DNA of 64,000 bases from Pseudomonas subflava (GTDB lineage Bacteria > Pseudomonadota > Gammaproteobacteria > Pseudomonadales > Pseudomonadaceae): assembly GCF_023823685.1 (NCBI RefSeq), contig NZ_JAMXBF010000013.1:62001-126000 (forward strand), written 5' to 3'. Below, one piece after another: positions 32,391 to 41,525 of the stretch. A program made the translations under genes and the position numbers. Within the stretch, counting starts at the first letter, position 1. Each line of letters starts with the position of its first letter. The notes beneath the pieces are model-generated. The model saw nothing but the letters and a program-made list of their open reading frames with translations. It did no database searches and was not told the origin of the DNA.

Positions 32391-35300
32391 TCACCGCGGT
32401 TTCTCGAAGGGCTTGTCGAAGCTGATTTCCGGGTTCTGCCAGGGGCCCTTGACCTTGTACTGCACGCTGGCGAAGCGGGCGACCTTGTCGCCGAGCAGCT
32501 TGTCGGCTACGAACAGCGCGCCGCCGACGGCCGGGGCGCCGACGATCAGCGCGGCCAGCGGCAGGTTGTTGGTCACCGGCAGGGTCACCAGCAGCTTGGC
32601 ATCGATCTGGTCGCGGGCCATGTCCAGGGTACCGTTCAGCTCCAGCGTGCTGGACGGGCCGACCACCCGCAACGGCTCGCGGGTCTGGAACACGCCATCC
32701 CGGCCGACCAGCAGCGCCTTGGTGGTGTCGTAGCTGAGGCCCTTGCCGAGCAGGTCGGAGAAGTCCAGGCGCAGGCGCCGGCCGATGGAATTGAAGTTGA
32801 GCAGGCCGAACACGCGCAGGGCGGAAGCCGAGCCCTGTACCTCGACGAACTGGCCCTTGCGCAGGCTGGCGTCCAGGCTGCCGGACATTCGCTCGAGGCT
32901 GATCCAGGCCGGCGAGCCCGGCCAGCGGATGTCGGCGTCTAGACGGAAGCGCTGGCTGGTGGCGCTGGGCGCATAGCCCCAGGCGCTCAACACGTCGGCC
33001 AGATTGCCGCCCTCGATGCGCCCCTTGTACCAGCTGCTACTGGACTCCGGTTCTCCCTCCCAACCCAGCTCGCCCCCCAGCTTCAGACCCTTGAGTTCCA
33101 GCGCCAGATCGCTGAAGCGCACGCCCCGGGGTGTCGGCCGCGCCTTGAGCGCCCAGGCACCGACCAGGGCATCGCCCTGCATCACCCTGGCGATGCGCAC
33201 ATCCAGCGCGGGAATCTCCCGCGGGTCTACGGCGGCCAGCAGGTCCGGCTTGTCCGGTTCCGGCTCGTCGGCCTTGTGAGGCTCGGCCGGCGGGAAGCTC
33301 AGGCGCGCCAGGTCGAGAACGATGGGCGCATCCTTGGTATCCGGCAGACCGACCCGCCCCTCCAGCAACGCACTGCTCAGGTCGAGCTGCCAGCCGGCCT
33401 CGGCGCGAGCCAGCTTGACGCCGAGCCGGTCGACCTGGGTACCGAAGCCATTGAAGCGCCCGATGGCGAGATCGGCGCCACGGAAAAAGCGCCGGTTCTG
33501 GCCATCGCCGGCCAGCCCCAGGTAAGGCTTGGCGGCGGCCTGCCAGGCATTCCAGTCCAGCTCTTCGATACGGCCGGTCACGCGCAGCCCCGGCTCCGAG
33601 GGCAACCTGGCCGGTTCGCCACCCAGGCGCAGTTCGCCCCGCCCTTGCAGCATCTGTCCCGCCGGCGCGGCCAGCGCCAGGCTGGCCACTTGACCGTAAT
33701 CCAGCCAGTAGCGCCGCTCTTCGCCCTGCAGGGTCATGCGCCAAGTGCTGGGGCGGGCGTCGCCGGCCGCCTTGGCGAACGGTGGCGGCAGTTCCACGGC
33801 CAGGCCCTTGAGGTCGGACGCGATGCGCAGCTGGCTGTCGTTGCCATCCAATGCCAGGTCGAGCGTGTAAGGGATCTCGCCCTTGAGCGGCAGCGGCTGG
33901 GTGACGCCCAGCCAGCCGGTGAGCTGCGCCAGCGGCGCCTTGCCACTGACCTCGATGCGGGTGCGGGCGTTGCCGCGCGCACCCTCGGCCAGCGCACGAC
34001 CACGCACCGCATGGCCCAGGGCACGAGCGCGGATGTCCGGAGCGCTGAGACCGGTGGCGGTGTTGAAGCGAAAGGCGCCCTTGATCTGGCTGAGGTCCAG
34101 CTTGGGCGTGGCGATCTGCAGTTGCGCGCCCTCGGTGGCGAAGTCCACCTGCACCTGGGGCTTCTGTCCCTTGGCCAGCGGAATGTCCAGCTTGAGCTTG
34201 CCGCTCAGCGGCCCCTTGCCCTGCCAGCCGGCGAAGATGTCGGCGGTGCCGATCGGCGCCTCCTGCAGGATCTTCAGCGCGTCCGGCAGGCTGCTGTCCA
34301 GCTCGCCGTTCAGGGCCAGGCGAGGCGGCTGGCCGTTGGCGGACTTGGGAATGGCGACCACCACGTCGCGCACGCGGCTGTCGAGGATGACGCCTTCGGG
34401 CACCCGTACGTCGACCCCGTCGTCCTCGATCAGCACCTCGCCGCGGGCTTCGCGCAGCGCCGGCCAGCCGGGCTGGAAGGCCAGTTCGGCGCCATCCACC
34501 CGGAAGTACAGGCTGATGCTGCGCGCGGCATCGGCCGCGTCCTTGGCCAGCGAGCCCTGATACTGGAACCAGCCGTCATCGATATGCCCGGCACGAATCG
34601 CCGTCTGCAGCCACTCGGCTAGCTGCGGGCTGAGGCCGGGCGAGCGCGTCGGCAGATACTTCTTGGCCTTCAGCGCGTCGCCGTCCTGCAGGCCGACGCG
34701 CAGGTCCATGTAGTCCTCCTGCTCCGGGTCCTTCCTCATCCGCACCAGGAAGTCGCCGGCGATCCGGCCCTCTTCGCCCACCACCTGCAGGTACGGGCTC
34801 TGCAGGGTCAGCCCCTCGTCGTTGAGTTCCCACAGCAGGCGGGCGCCCGCCTGGCGGTAGTGCCACATCTCGGGAAACAGATTGGGGAAGTGCAGGCCGA
34901 AGTTCTCGCTGGCGGCCAGGCCTTCGCCGCCGCCGAGGTCGCCGCGCACGCTGCCGCTGGCGTTCTCCACCGCCGGCACGCCCTGCCAGGCGCCGATGCT
35001 GACCTGTTCGAGGTTGCTGGAGAACTGCACGCGCTTGGCATCCGTCAGTTGCGGGCGATAGTCCAGCTGCAGGTTGCGCAGCGTGCCGCGGGGCCGCAGC
35101 GCGCCGAGTACCTCGGCGGCCTTGTCCGGTAGCGGTGCGACGGCCAGGATCAGCGGCGTCAGGGGCGTGAGGTCGAGGCGATCGGCGGACAGCCCCCAGC
35201 GTTCCACCTGGCCCGCCGCGTCCAGCTGCTGGGTCAGCGCCAGCTGCACTTCGCCCCAGCGGGTCTCGCCCAGACTCAGGGCCAGGGCGTCGACCAGCAG

Positions 35301-36215
35301 GTCGAATCCGTCGGCGCGACGCTCGAAATAGGCGCTCAATCCGATGTTGCTGAGCTCCACCGGCGCACGCTCGGCGTAGGCGCCACGCACCTGCGGCGCG
35401 TGCAGGCGGGCGGCGCCACGTTGCAGGCCACCGTCCACCCACTCCACCCAGAACTCACCGCCGGCGCGAGCATTTTCCAGCGTCCAGTCGCGGGTCAGCC
35501 CCTTGGGCAGCCAGGCCGCCCAGTCGCTCTGCGGCAGGCTCAGGTAGGCCTCGGCTGAACTGGCGCGCCAGTCCCTCTCGTCCAGGCGCACGTGCAGGTC
35601 GAGGGCCAACGGCTGGCCATCCGGCAGGCGCAGGCGGCCGTCCAGGCGCTGCCGCACGTTGCCGCTGCGCAGGGTCAGGTCGATGTAGGTGAGGCTCAGC
35701 GGCTCCTGCTCGAACGGCTCGAAGGTCAACTGGCTGCCGAGCAGCGAGACCTTCTGCACCATCTTCAGGCCGTCGATCAGCCGCTGCGGGTCCAGCGGCT
35801 TGGGCGGATCGCGGCGCGGCAGCCCTTCCACCGTCCAGCGTCCTTCGGCGTCCTGGCGCAGGCTCAGTTGCAGCCCTTCGACCTGCAGATTGGCCAGGCG
35901 CGGCTGGCGCGCCAGCAGGCTGTCCAGCACCGCCGGCACCACCCGCACCTGATCCAGGCGCACGGCGCTGTCGCCCTTGCCCAGCAGCACGTCATGGGCG
36001 GTGAGAACGGGGGCCAGACCGCGCCAGCCGCCTTCCAGGCTGCCGATCGACAGCGGCATGTCGAGCGCCGTGGCGGCGCGGGTCTCGATCTCGTCGCGGT
36101 ATTCGGCCACCAGCGGCACCATCTGGCGCCCGAGGCTCACATAGAGCGCGGCGAGTACCAGCACCAGGGCACAGAGCCCCAGCGCCCAGCGCAGCAGGCG
36201 GGCGAGCAGGCTCAT
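32391..36215 (-). CDS. yhdP: YhdP-family AsmA-like intermembrane lipid transport protein
   Basis: 1274 residues, matching the ~1270 of YhdP. One N-terminal membrane helix (~8-28) followed by a very long periplasmic beta-rich body of repeating groove units (DUF3971 and AsmA-like C-terminal region). In E. coli YhdP, with TamB and YdbH, carries phospholipids to the outer membrane. It starts 13 bp after rng. The pairing with the Mla operon in this same window is of interest: the two systems move phospholipid in opposite directions. Confidence 0.92.
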   Translation of the reverse strand: MSLLARLLRWALGLCALVLVLAALYVSLGRQMVPLVAEYRDEIETRAATALDMPLSIGSLEGGWRGLAPVLTAHDVLLGKGDSAVRLDQVRVVPAVLDSLLARQPRLANLQVEGLQLSLRQDAEGRWTVEGLPRRDPPKPLDPQRLIDGLKMVQKVSLLGSQLTFEPFEQEPLSLTYIDLTLRSGNVRQRLDGRLRLPDGQPLALDLHVRLDERDWRASSAEAYLSLPQSDWAAWLPKGLTRDWTLENARAGGEFWVEWVDGGLQRGAARLHAPQVRGAYAERAPVELSNIGLSAYFERRADGFDLLVDALALSLGETRWGEVQLALTQQLDAAGQVERWGLSADRLDLTPLTPLILAVAPLPDKAAEVLGALRPRGTLRNLQLDYRPQLTDAKRVQFSSNLEQVSIGAWQGVPAVENASGSVRGDLGGGEGLAASENFGLHFPNLFPEMWHYRQAGARLLWELNDEGLTLQSPYLQVVGEEGRIAGDFLVRMRKDPEQEDYMDLRVGLQDGDALKAKKYLPTRSPGLSPQLAEWLQTAIRAGHIDDGWFQYQGSLAKDAADAARSISLYFRVDGAELAFQPGWPALREARGEVLIEDDGVDVRVPEGVILDSRVRDVVVAIPKSANGQPPRLALNGELDSSLPDALKILQEAPIGTADIFAGWQGKGPLSGKLKLDIPLAKGQKPQVQVDFATEGAQLQIATPKLDLSQIKGAFRFNTATGLSAPDIRARALGHAVRGRALAEGARGNARTRIEVSGKAPLAQLTGWLGVTQPLPLKGEIPYTLDLALDGNDSQLRIASDLKGLAVELPPPFAKAAGDARPSTWRMTLQGEERRYWLDYGQVASLALAAPAGQMLQGRGELRLGGEPARLPSEPGLRVTGRIEELDWNAWQAAAKPYLGLAGDGQNRRFFRGADLAIGRFNGFGTQVDRLGVKLARAEAGWQLDLSSALLEGRVGLPDTKDAPIVLDLARLSFPPAEPHKADEPEPDKPDLLAAVDPREIPALDVRIARVMQGDALVGAWALKARPTPRGVRFSDLALELKGLKLGGELGWEGEPESSSSWYKGRIEGGNLADVLSAWGYAPSATSQRFRLDADIRWPGSPAWISLERMSGSLDASLRKGQFVEVQGSASALRVFGLLNFNSIGRRLRLDFSDLLGKGLSYDTTKALLVGRDGVFQTREPLRVVGPSSTLELNGTLDMARDQIDAKLLVTLPVTNNLPLAALIVGAPAVGGALFVADKLLGDKVARFASVQYKVKGPWQNPEISFDKPFEKPR

Positions 36216-36228
36216 TCAGCGCCCCGGC

Positions 36229-37686
36229 TCAGAGCAGCACCACATCGTACTGTTCCTGGGAATACATGCTCTCCACCTGGAACTTGATGGTGCGGCCGAT
36301 GAAGGCCTCCAGATCGGCGACGTTGCCCGATTCCTCGTCGAGCAGGCGGTCGACCACCTTCTGGTTGGCCAGCACCAGGTAGCCCTCGGCCTGGTAGGCA
36401 CGGGCCTCGCGCAGGATCTCGCGGAAGATCTCGTAGCAGATGGTCTCCGGCGTCTTCAGCTTGCCGCGGCCCTGGCAGGCGCTGCACGGCTCGCACAGCA
36501 CCTGCTCGAGGCTCTCGCGGGTGCGCTTGCGCGTCATCTGCACCAGGCCCAGCTCGGTGATGCCGATGATGTTGGTCTTGGCATGGTCGCGCTCCAGCTG
36601 CTTTTCCAGCGTGCGCAGGACCTGGCGCTGGTGTTCGCCGTCCTCCATGTCGATGAAGTCGATAATGATGATCCCGCCCAGGTTGCGCAGGCGCAGCTGG
36701 CGGGCGATGGCGGTGGCGGCCTCGAGGTTGGTCTTGAAGATGGTTTCCTCGAGGGTGCGGTGGCCGACGAAGGCGCCGGTGTTGACGTCGATGGTCGACA
36801 TCGCCTCGGCCGGGTCGACCACCAGGTAGCCGCCGGACTTCAGCGGCACCTTGCGCTCCAGGGCGCGCTGGATTTCGTCCTCGACGCCGTACAGGTCGAA
36901 GATCGGCCGCTCGCCGGGATAATGCTCCAGGCGATCGGCGATTTCCGGCATCAGCTCGTCGACGAACTGGGTGATCTTGCCGAAGGTCTCCCTCGAGTCG
37001 ATGCGGATCTTCTCGATCTTCGGGTTGACCAGGTCGCGCAGGGTGCGCAGCGCCAGGGACAGGTCCTCGTAGATCACCGAGGGCGTCGGCGCGGTCTTCA
37101 TCTGGGCGGCGATCTGCTCCCACAGGCGGCGCAGATAGCGGATGTCGACCAGGATCTCGTCCTGGCCGGCGCCTTCGGCCGCGGTGCGCAGGATGAAACC
37201 GCCGGCCTCCTCGATGCCTTCGGCGGCGACGCAGTCGGCCACCACCTGCTTGAGGCGTTCGCGCTCGCCTTCATCCTCGATCTTCAGCGAGATGCCGACG
37301 TGAGCGGTGCGCGGCATGTAGACGAGGTAGCGGGACGGGATCGACAGGTGCGTGGTCAGACGCGCGCCCTTGGTGCCGATCGGGTCCTTGGTCACCTGCA
37401 CCACCAGGCTCTGGCCCTCGTGGACCAGGGCGCCGATGGACTCCACGGCGCTGCCCTCGCGGTTGGAAATCTCCGCGGCGTGGATGAAGGCCGCGCGATC
37501 CAGGCCGATGTCGACGAAGGCCGCCTGCATGCCCGGCAGCACCCGCACCACCTTGCCCTTGTAGATATTGCCGACGATGCCGCGCTTCTGCGTGCGCTCG
37601 ACATGCACCTCCTGCAGCACGCCGTTTTCCACCACCGCCACGCGCGACTCCATCGGCGTGATGTTGATCAGGATCTCTTCGCTCAT
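36229..37686 (-). CDS. rng: Ribonuclease G
   Basis: 485 residues from the ATG at 37686 (MSEEILINITPMESRVAVVE). S1 domain (~35-120: GNIYKGKVVRVLPGMQAAFVDIG), RNase H-like and DNase-like parts with the metal-binding Asp pair in DVNTGAF and IIIDFIDMED, and the zinc-link CEPCSACQGRG near 405. It trims 16S rRNA 5' ends and cuts mRNA. It lacks the long C-terminal degradosome scaffold of RNase E, so it is RNase G. Between maf (70 bp) and yhdP (13 bp). Confidence 0.96.
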   Translation of the reverse strand: MSEEILINITPMESRVAVVENGVLQEVHVERTQKRGIVGNIYKGKVVRVLPGMQAAFVDIGLDRAAFIHAAEISNREGSAVESIGALVHEGQSLVVQVTKDPIGTKGARLTTHLSIPSRYLVYMPRTAHVGISLKIEDEGERERLKQVVADCVAAEGIEEAGGFILRTAAEGAGQDEILVDIRYLRRLWEQIAAQMKTAPTPSVIYEDLSLALRTLRDLVNPKIEKIRIDSRETFGKITQFVDELMPEIADRLEHYPGERPIFDLYGVEDEIQRALERKVPLKSGGYLVVDPAEAMSTIDVNTGAFVGHRTLEETIFKTNLEAATAIARQLRLRNLGGIIIIDFIDMEDGEHQRQVLRTLEKQLERDHAKTNIIGITELGLVQMTRKRTRESLEQVLCEPCSACQGRGKLKTPETICYEIFREILREARAYQAEGYLVLANQKVVDRLLDEESGNVADLEAFIGRTIKFQVESMYSQEQYDVVLL

Positions 37687-37756
37687 GCGTCCTACTCTGC
37701 ACGGCGCGACTGCTGGCCAGGGGCCGCCGCCATACGCTCTGATTGGGTCCGGCAGG

Positions 37757-38341
37757 TCAGGCCTGCCAGCATGGAATCCCGAACTTCTCCAGCAACTGCG
37801 CGGTTTCGCACAGCGGCAGGCCGACCACGGCCGAATAGCTGCCCTCGAGCTGGCTGACGAACACCGCCGCCAGCCCTTGAATACCATAGCTGCCCGCCTT
37901 GTCCCGCGGCTCGCCGGTGTCCCAGTACGCCTCGGCCTCGCCGGGGCGCAGCGCGCGGAAACGTACCCGGCTGGCCACCACCCGCGACTCGACGCGCTGC
38001 GCATCGACCAGCGCCACGGCGGTCAGCACCTGATGCTCGCGCCCGGACAGCGCGGCCAGCGTCGCCAGCCCATCGGCGCGGCTCTCCGGCTTGCCGAGGA
38101 TGCGTCCGTCGAGCACCACGGCGGTGTCGGCGCCCAGCACCACGGCCTGGTCCTTGTCTTTTAGGGTCGTCAGACCGGCCTGCGCCTTTTCCCACGCCAG
38201 ACGCTCTACATAGCGCTCCGCGGGCTCGCCGGGCAATGCCGTTTCATCGATGGAGGCGATTAGCGTGACGAAGGGCACACCGATCTGCGCCAGCAGCTCG
38301 CGCCGGCGGGGGGAACCCGAGGCCAGGTGAAGCATGGCCAT
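37757..38341 (-). CDS. Maf-like nucleoside triphosphate pyrophosphatase (YhdE type)
   Basis: 194 residues from the ATG at 38341, preceded by GGGAGA. Maf/HAM1 fold: N-terminal ASGSPRRRELL, VERLAWEKAQAG, LGADTAVVLDGRILGKP, and KAGSYGIQGLAAVFV. YhdE-type Maf proteins hydrolyse dTTP, UTP and modified forms and are linked to septum inhibition. It lies between mreD and rng as in other gammaproteobacteria. The longer frame upstream of this start is a shadow of mreC/mreD. Confidence 0.93.
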   Translation of the reverse strand: MAMLHLASGSPRRRELLAQIGVPFVTLIASIDETALPGEPAERYVERLAWEKAQAGLTTLKDKDQAVVLGADTAVVLDGRILGKPESRADGLATLAALSGREHQVLTAVALVDAQRVESRVVASRVRFRALRPGEAEAYWDTGEPRDKAGSYGIQGLAAVFVSQLEGSYSAVVGLPLCETAQLLEKFGIPCWQA

Positions 38342-38382
38342 GAGACATCTCCCTGTCGCAGGAATGGAGGGGAAAGGCGCGC

Positions 38383-38874
38383 TCAGCGCACGCCGAATCG
38401 CAGTTGCAGCCAGCGCAGGATGGCGAACACCCAGGGCCAGAGCAAGGCGCTGATCAGCGCCGGCAGCACGAAGGCCAGGGTCGGCGGCCGGTTGCCGGTC
38501 AGCGCGTTGAGCCACAGCTGCACCAGCTGGGCGATGCCGAACACCACCAGCAGCACCAGGCTCTGCTGCCACATGGGGAACATCTGCAGACGCCGCTGCA
38601 GCGAGAGGACCAGGAACACGATCAGCGTGAGGATCAGCGCGTTCTGCCCGAGCAGCGAGCCATACAGCACGTCCTCGATCAGGCCGACGGACCACGCGGT
38701 GATCATGCCGATGCGGTGCGGCAGGGCCAGCACCCAGTAGGAGAGGAACAGCGCCAGCCACAGCGGGCGGCCGATCTCCATGAATTGCGGCAGTGGCGCC
38801 ACGCTGAGCAGCAGACCGAGCAGGAGGCTGGCCCAGATCATCCAGCCGTTGCGTGCCTTGGCCTGGACCATCAT
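38383..38874 (-). CDS. mreD: Rod shape-determining membrane protein MreD
   Basis: 163 residues with about five membrane helices (for example LLLGLLLSVAPL, PLWLALFLSYWVLALP and LVLLVVFGIAQLVQLWL). Part of the elongasome with MreB, MreC, RodA and PBP2. It overlaps mreC by 4 bp and is followed by maf after 41 bp. Confidence 0.95.
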   Translation of the reverse strand: MMVQAKARNGWMIWASLLLGLLLSVAPLPQFMEIGRPLWLALFLSYWVLALPHRIGMITAWSVGLIEDVLYGSLLGQNALILTLIVFLVLSLQRRLQMFPMWQQSLVLLVVFGIAQLVQLWLNALTGNRPPTLAFVLPALISALLWPWVFAILRWLQLRFGVR

Positions 38875-39884
38875 TGATTCTCCCGTTCGACGGCCGGAGC
38901 GGCGGGGGTGGCAGGCGCCGGAGCGGCCGCCGGTTGCGCCGGTGTCGGGGCGCTGGGTGCCGCTTCCGGCTGCACCGGCGTGGCGGGCGCAGGCTCGCCG
39001 GCGGCCTCGCGGTCGGCCGCTTCCTGGGCCTGGGCCGCCTCGGTGGCGCGCTCTTCAGGCGTGCGCTCGTCGGTGAACACCAGCAGCATGTAGCGGCTGC
39101 GATTGAGCGCCGCGGTGGGCACGGCGCGGACAATGGCGAAGGGCTGGCCGGAGTCGTGCACCACTTCCTTGACCGTGGCCACCGGATAGCCGGCCGGGAA
39201 GCGCTGGCCCATGCCGGAGCTGACCAGCAGATCGCCCTCTTTTATATCCGCCGTGTCGGCCACGTGGCGCAGCTCCAGACGCTCCGGGTTGCCGGTGCCG
39301 GCGGCGATGGCGCGCAGGCCGTTGCGGTTCACCTGCACCGGGATGCTGTGGTTGGTGTCGGTGAGCAGCAGCACGCGGGCGGTGTAGGGCATCACCTCGA
39401 CCACCTGGCCCATCAGGCCGCGGGCGTCGAGCACCGGCTGGCCGAGGAACACGCCGTCGCGCTCGCCCTTGTCGATCAGGATGCGGTGGGTGAACGGATT
39501 GGGATCGACGCCGATCAGCTCGGTGACCAGCACGCGCTCGTCGACCAGCGCGGCGGAATTCAGCAGCTCGCGCAGGCGCACGTTCTGTTCGGTGAGGGTC
39601 GCCAGCTTCTGCAGCCGGCCCTGCATCAGCAGCCCCTCGGCCTTGAGCTTCTCGTTCTCCGCCATCAGTTCGCTGCGGCTGCTGAACTGCTGGGTCACGC
39701 CTTCCCACAGGGTCACCGGCAGGCGCGCGACGCGGTAGGCCGGCTCGGTGATCAGGCCGACCTGGGTACGCAGCGGCTGGAGCACCTCGAAACGCGCATC
39801 CACCACCATCAGCGCGACGGAAAGCACGACCAGCACCAGCAGTCGTACGCCCAGCGACGGTCCCTTGGCGAATAGCGGTTTGAT
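38871..39884 (-). CDS. mreC: Rod shape-determining protein MreC, probable ATC start
   Basis: About 337 residues. Cytoplasmic head, one membrane helix (~17-32), a coiled coil (ELMAENEKLKAEGLLMQGRL) and the MreC beta domains; the last ~65 residues are Ala/Pro/Glu-rich and probably disordered. It links MreB to periplasmic PBP2. Start: the family head KPLFAKGPSLGVRL is encoded upstream of the first usual start (GTG at 39836). In frame before it come only ATC (39884), GCC, TTC, GGA, AGG and then a TGA stop. E. coli MreC starts MKPIFSRGPSL, so ATC sits exactly where Met is expected, with AAGGGGA 7 nt upstream. The GTG would delete the conserved head. Confidence 0.93.
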   Translation of the reverse strand: MKPLFAKGPSLGVRLLVLVVLSVALMVVDARFEVLQPLRTQVGLITEPAYRVARLPVTLWEGVTQQFSSRSELMAENEKLKAEGLLMQGRLQKLATLTEQNVRLRELLNSAALVDERVLVTELIGVDPNPFTHRILIDKGERDGVFLGQPVLDARGLMGQVVEVMPYTARVLLLTDTNHSIPVQVNRNGLRAIAAGTGNPERLELRHVADTADIKEGDLLVSSGMGQRFPAGYPVATVKEVVHDSGQPFAIVRAVPTAALNRSRYMLLVFTDERTPEERATEAAQAQEAADREAAGEPAPATPVQPEAAPSAPTPAQPAAAPAPATPAAPAVERENQ

Positions 39885-39910
39885 GGCGAATCCCCTTCAG
39901 CTGGCGGCTA

Positions 39911-39945
39911 GAAAACACAAAGCCGGAAGGTTCGGCTTCCGGCTT
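39911..39945 (-). terminator. Hairpin between mreB and mreC (terminator or attenuator)
   Basis: AAGCCGGAAG and CTTCCGGCTT arms with a 6-nt loop; read leftward it is followed by TTGTGTTTTC. It lies in the mreB-mreC gap, so it may reduce mreCD expression relative to mreB, not stop it altogether. Confidence 0.7.
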
Positions 39946-39964
39946 CGGTATACCACGGGCACTG

Positions 39965-41002
39965 TCACTCGGTGGACAGCAGATCCATGGAGTGACGGTC
40001 CATCATCTCCAGGGCACGGCCACCGCCGCGCGCCACGCAGGTCAGCGGGTCTTCGGCGACGATCACCGGCAGACCGGTTTCCTGAGCCAGCAGCTTGTCC
40101 AGGTCGCGCAGCAGGGCGCCACCGCCGGTCAGCACCAGGCCGCGCTCGGCGATGTCCGAGGCCAGCTCGGGCGGGGACTGTTCCAGGGCGCTCTTCACGG
40201 CCTGAACGATGGTCGCCAGGGACTCCTGCAGAGCCTCCAGCACCTCGTTGGAGTTCAGGGTGAAGCTGCGCGGTACGCCTTCGGCCAGGTTGCGGCCGCG
40301 GACGTCGACTTCACGCACGTCGCCACCGGCGTAGGCGGTGCCGATTTCCTGCTTGATGCGCTCGGCGGTGGATTCGCCGATCAGCGAGCCGTAGTTGCGG
40401 CGCACGTAGGTGATGATAGCTTCGTCGAAGCGGTCGCCACCGACGCGCACGGATTCGGCGTAGACCACGCCGTTCAGCGAGATCAGGGCGATTTCGGTGG
40501 TGCCACCGCCGATGTCGACGACCATCGAACCGCGGGCCTCTTCGACCGGCAGGCCGGCACCGATGGCGGCGGCCATCGGCTCTTCGATCAGGAACACTTC
40601 ACGGGCGCCGGCGCCGAGGGCGGATTCGCGGATGGCGCGGCGCTCGACCTGGGTCGACTTGCACGGCACGCAGATCAGCACGCGTGGCGAGGGCTGCAGG
40701 AAGCTGTTCTCGTGCACCTTGTTGATGAAGTACTGCAGCATCTTCTCGCAGACGCTGAAGTCGGCGATCACGCCGTCCTTCATCGGGCGGATGGCGGAAA
40801 TGTTGCCCGGGGTACGGCCCAGCATGCGCTTGGCCTCGGTACCGACGGCGACCACACTCTTCTGGTTGCCGCTGCTGCGAATGGCGACCACGGAAGGCTC
40901 GTTCAGCACGATACCGCGCTCGCGGACATAGATCAGGGTATTGGCAGTGCCCAGGTCGATCGACAGATCGCTGGAGAACATGCCACGCAGTTTCTTGAAC
41001 AT
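39965..41002 (-). CDS. mreB: Rod shape-determining actin-like protein MreB
   Basis: 345 residues from the ATG at 41002 (MFKKLRGMFSSDLSIDLGTANTL); a longer in-frame start at 41059 gives no family sequence. Actin-type ATP-binding motifs: DLGTANTL (phosphate 1), VDIGGGTTEIA (phosphate 2), LTGGGALLRDLD (adenosine). The amphipathic N-terminus suits membrane binding. It directs lateral wall synthesis. First gene of the leftward mre run and divergent from gatC across 219 bp that hold both promoters. Confidence 0.98.
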   Translation of the reverse strand: MFKKLRGMFSSDLSIDLGTANTLIYVRERGIVLNEPSVVAIRSSGNQKSVVAVGTEAKRMLGRTPGNISAIRPMKDGVIADFSVCEKMLQYFINKVHENSFLQPSPRVLICVPCKSTQVERRAIRESALGAGAREVFLIEEPMAAAIGAGLPVEEARGSMVVDIGGGTTEIALISLNGVVYAESVRVGGDRFDEAIITYVRRNYGSLIGESTAERIKQEIGTAYAGGDVREVDVRGRNLAEGVPRSFTLNSNEVLEALQESLATIVQAVKSALEQSPPELASDIAERGLVLTGGGALLRDLDKLLAQETGLPVIVAEDPLTCVARGGGRALEMMDRHSMDLLSTE

Positions 41003-41221
41003 GTGGAGATGAACCCTAGAGGGAGCGTGGTGAAAACGCTGGGTAAAAAAGTGCGGCAAACTCTAACAACGAGCGGCCTTTTGGGCAAGGCGCCGTCTAT
41101 GCTAAATTGCCCGCTTTTCCGGGCCTTGCAGCCCACAAAACGCGGCATCTGACCGCCCCGCGCGGCAACCGTTCCCCGCCTGCTTCCGCCCGGTCACCCG
41201 CTCGATTCCTGGAGAAACACG

Positions 41222-41509
41222 ATGGCGCTCGAACGCTCCGACGTGGAAAAAATTGCCCATCTGGCCCGCCTCGGCCTGAGCGAAGGCGAGATTCCGCAGA
41301 CCACCGCCACCCTCAACAGCATCCTCGGCCTGGTCGACGCCATGCAGGCGGTCGACACCAGCGGCATCGAGCCCCTGGCCCACCCGCTGGAAGCCACCCA
41401 GCGCCTGCGCGCCGACGCCGTCACCGAGCAGAACCAGCGCGACGCTTACCAGGCGGTCGCTCCGGCCGTGGAAAGCGGCCTGTTCCTCGTGCCGAAAGTC
41501 ATCGAATAA
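41222..41509 (+). CDS. gatC: Asp/Glu-tRNA amidotransferase subunit C
   Basis: 95 residues, typical GatC: VEKIAHLARLGLSEGEI, LNSILGLVDAMQAVDTSGIEPLAHP and the end FLVPKVIE. It stabilises GatA-GatB. First gene of gatCAB, which makes Asn-tRNA and/or Gln-tRNA from mischarged Asp- or Glu-tRNA. A TTGGGC/TAAATT pair about 120 bp upstream could be the promoter but is weak. It precedes gatA by 16 bp. Confidence 0.96.
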   Translation: MALERSDVEKIAHLARLGLSEGEIPQTTATLNSILGLVDAMQAVDTSGIEPLAHPLEATQRLRADAVTEQNQRDAYQAVAPAVESGLFLVPKVIE

Positions 41510-41525
41510 AAGGAAAGGGTTTCCC

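Noticed and set aside
37757..39133. 458-residue minus-strand frame ending in Maf
   Set aside because: Only the last 194 residues are Maf; the upstream part is an out-of-frame reading of mreC and mreD. The ATG at 38341 has a good ribosome binding site.
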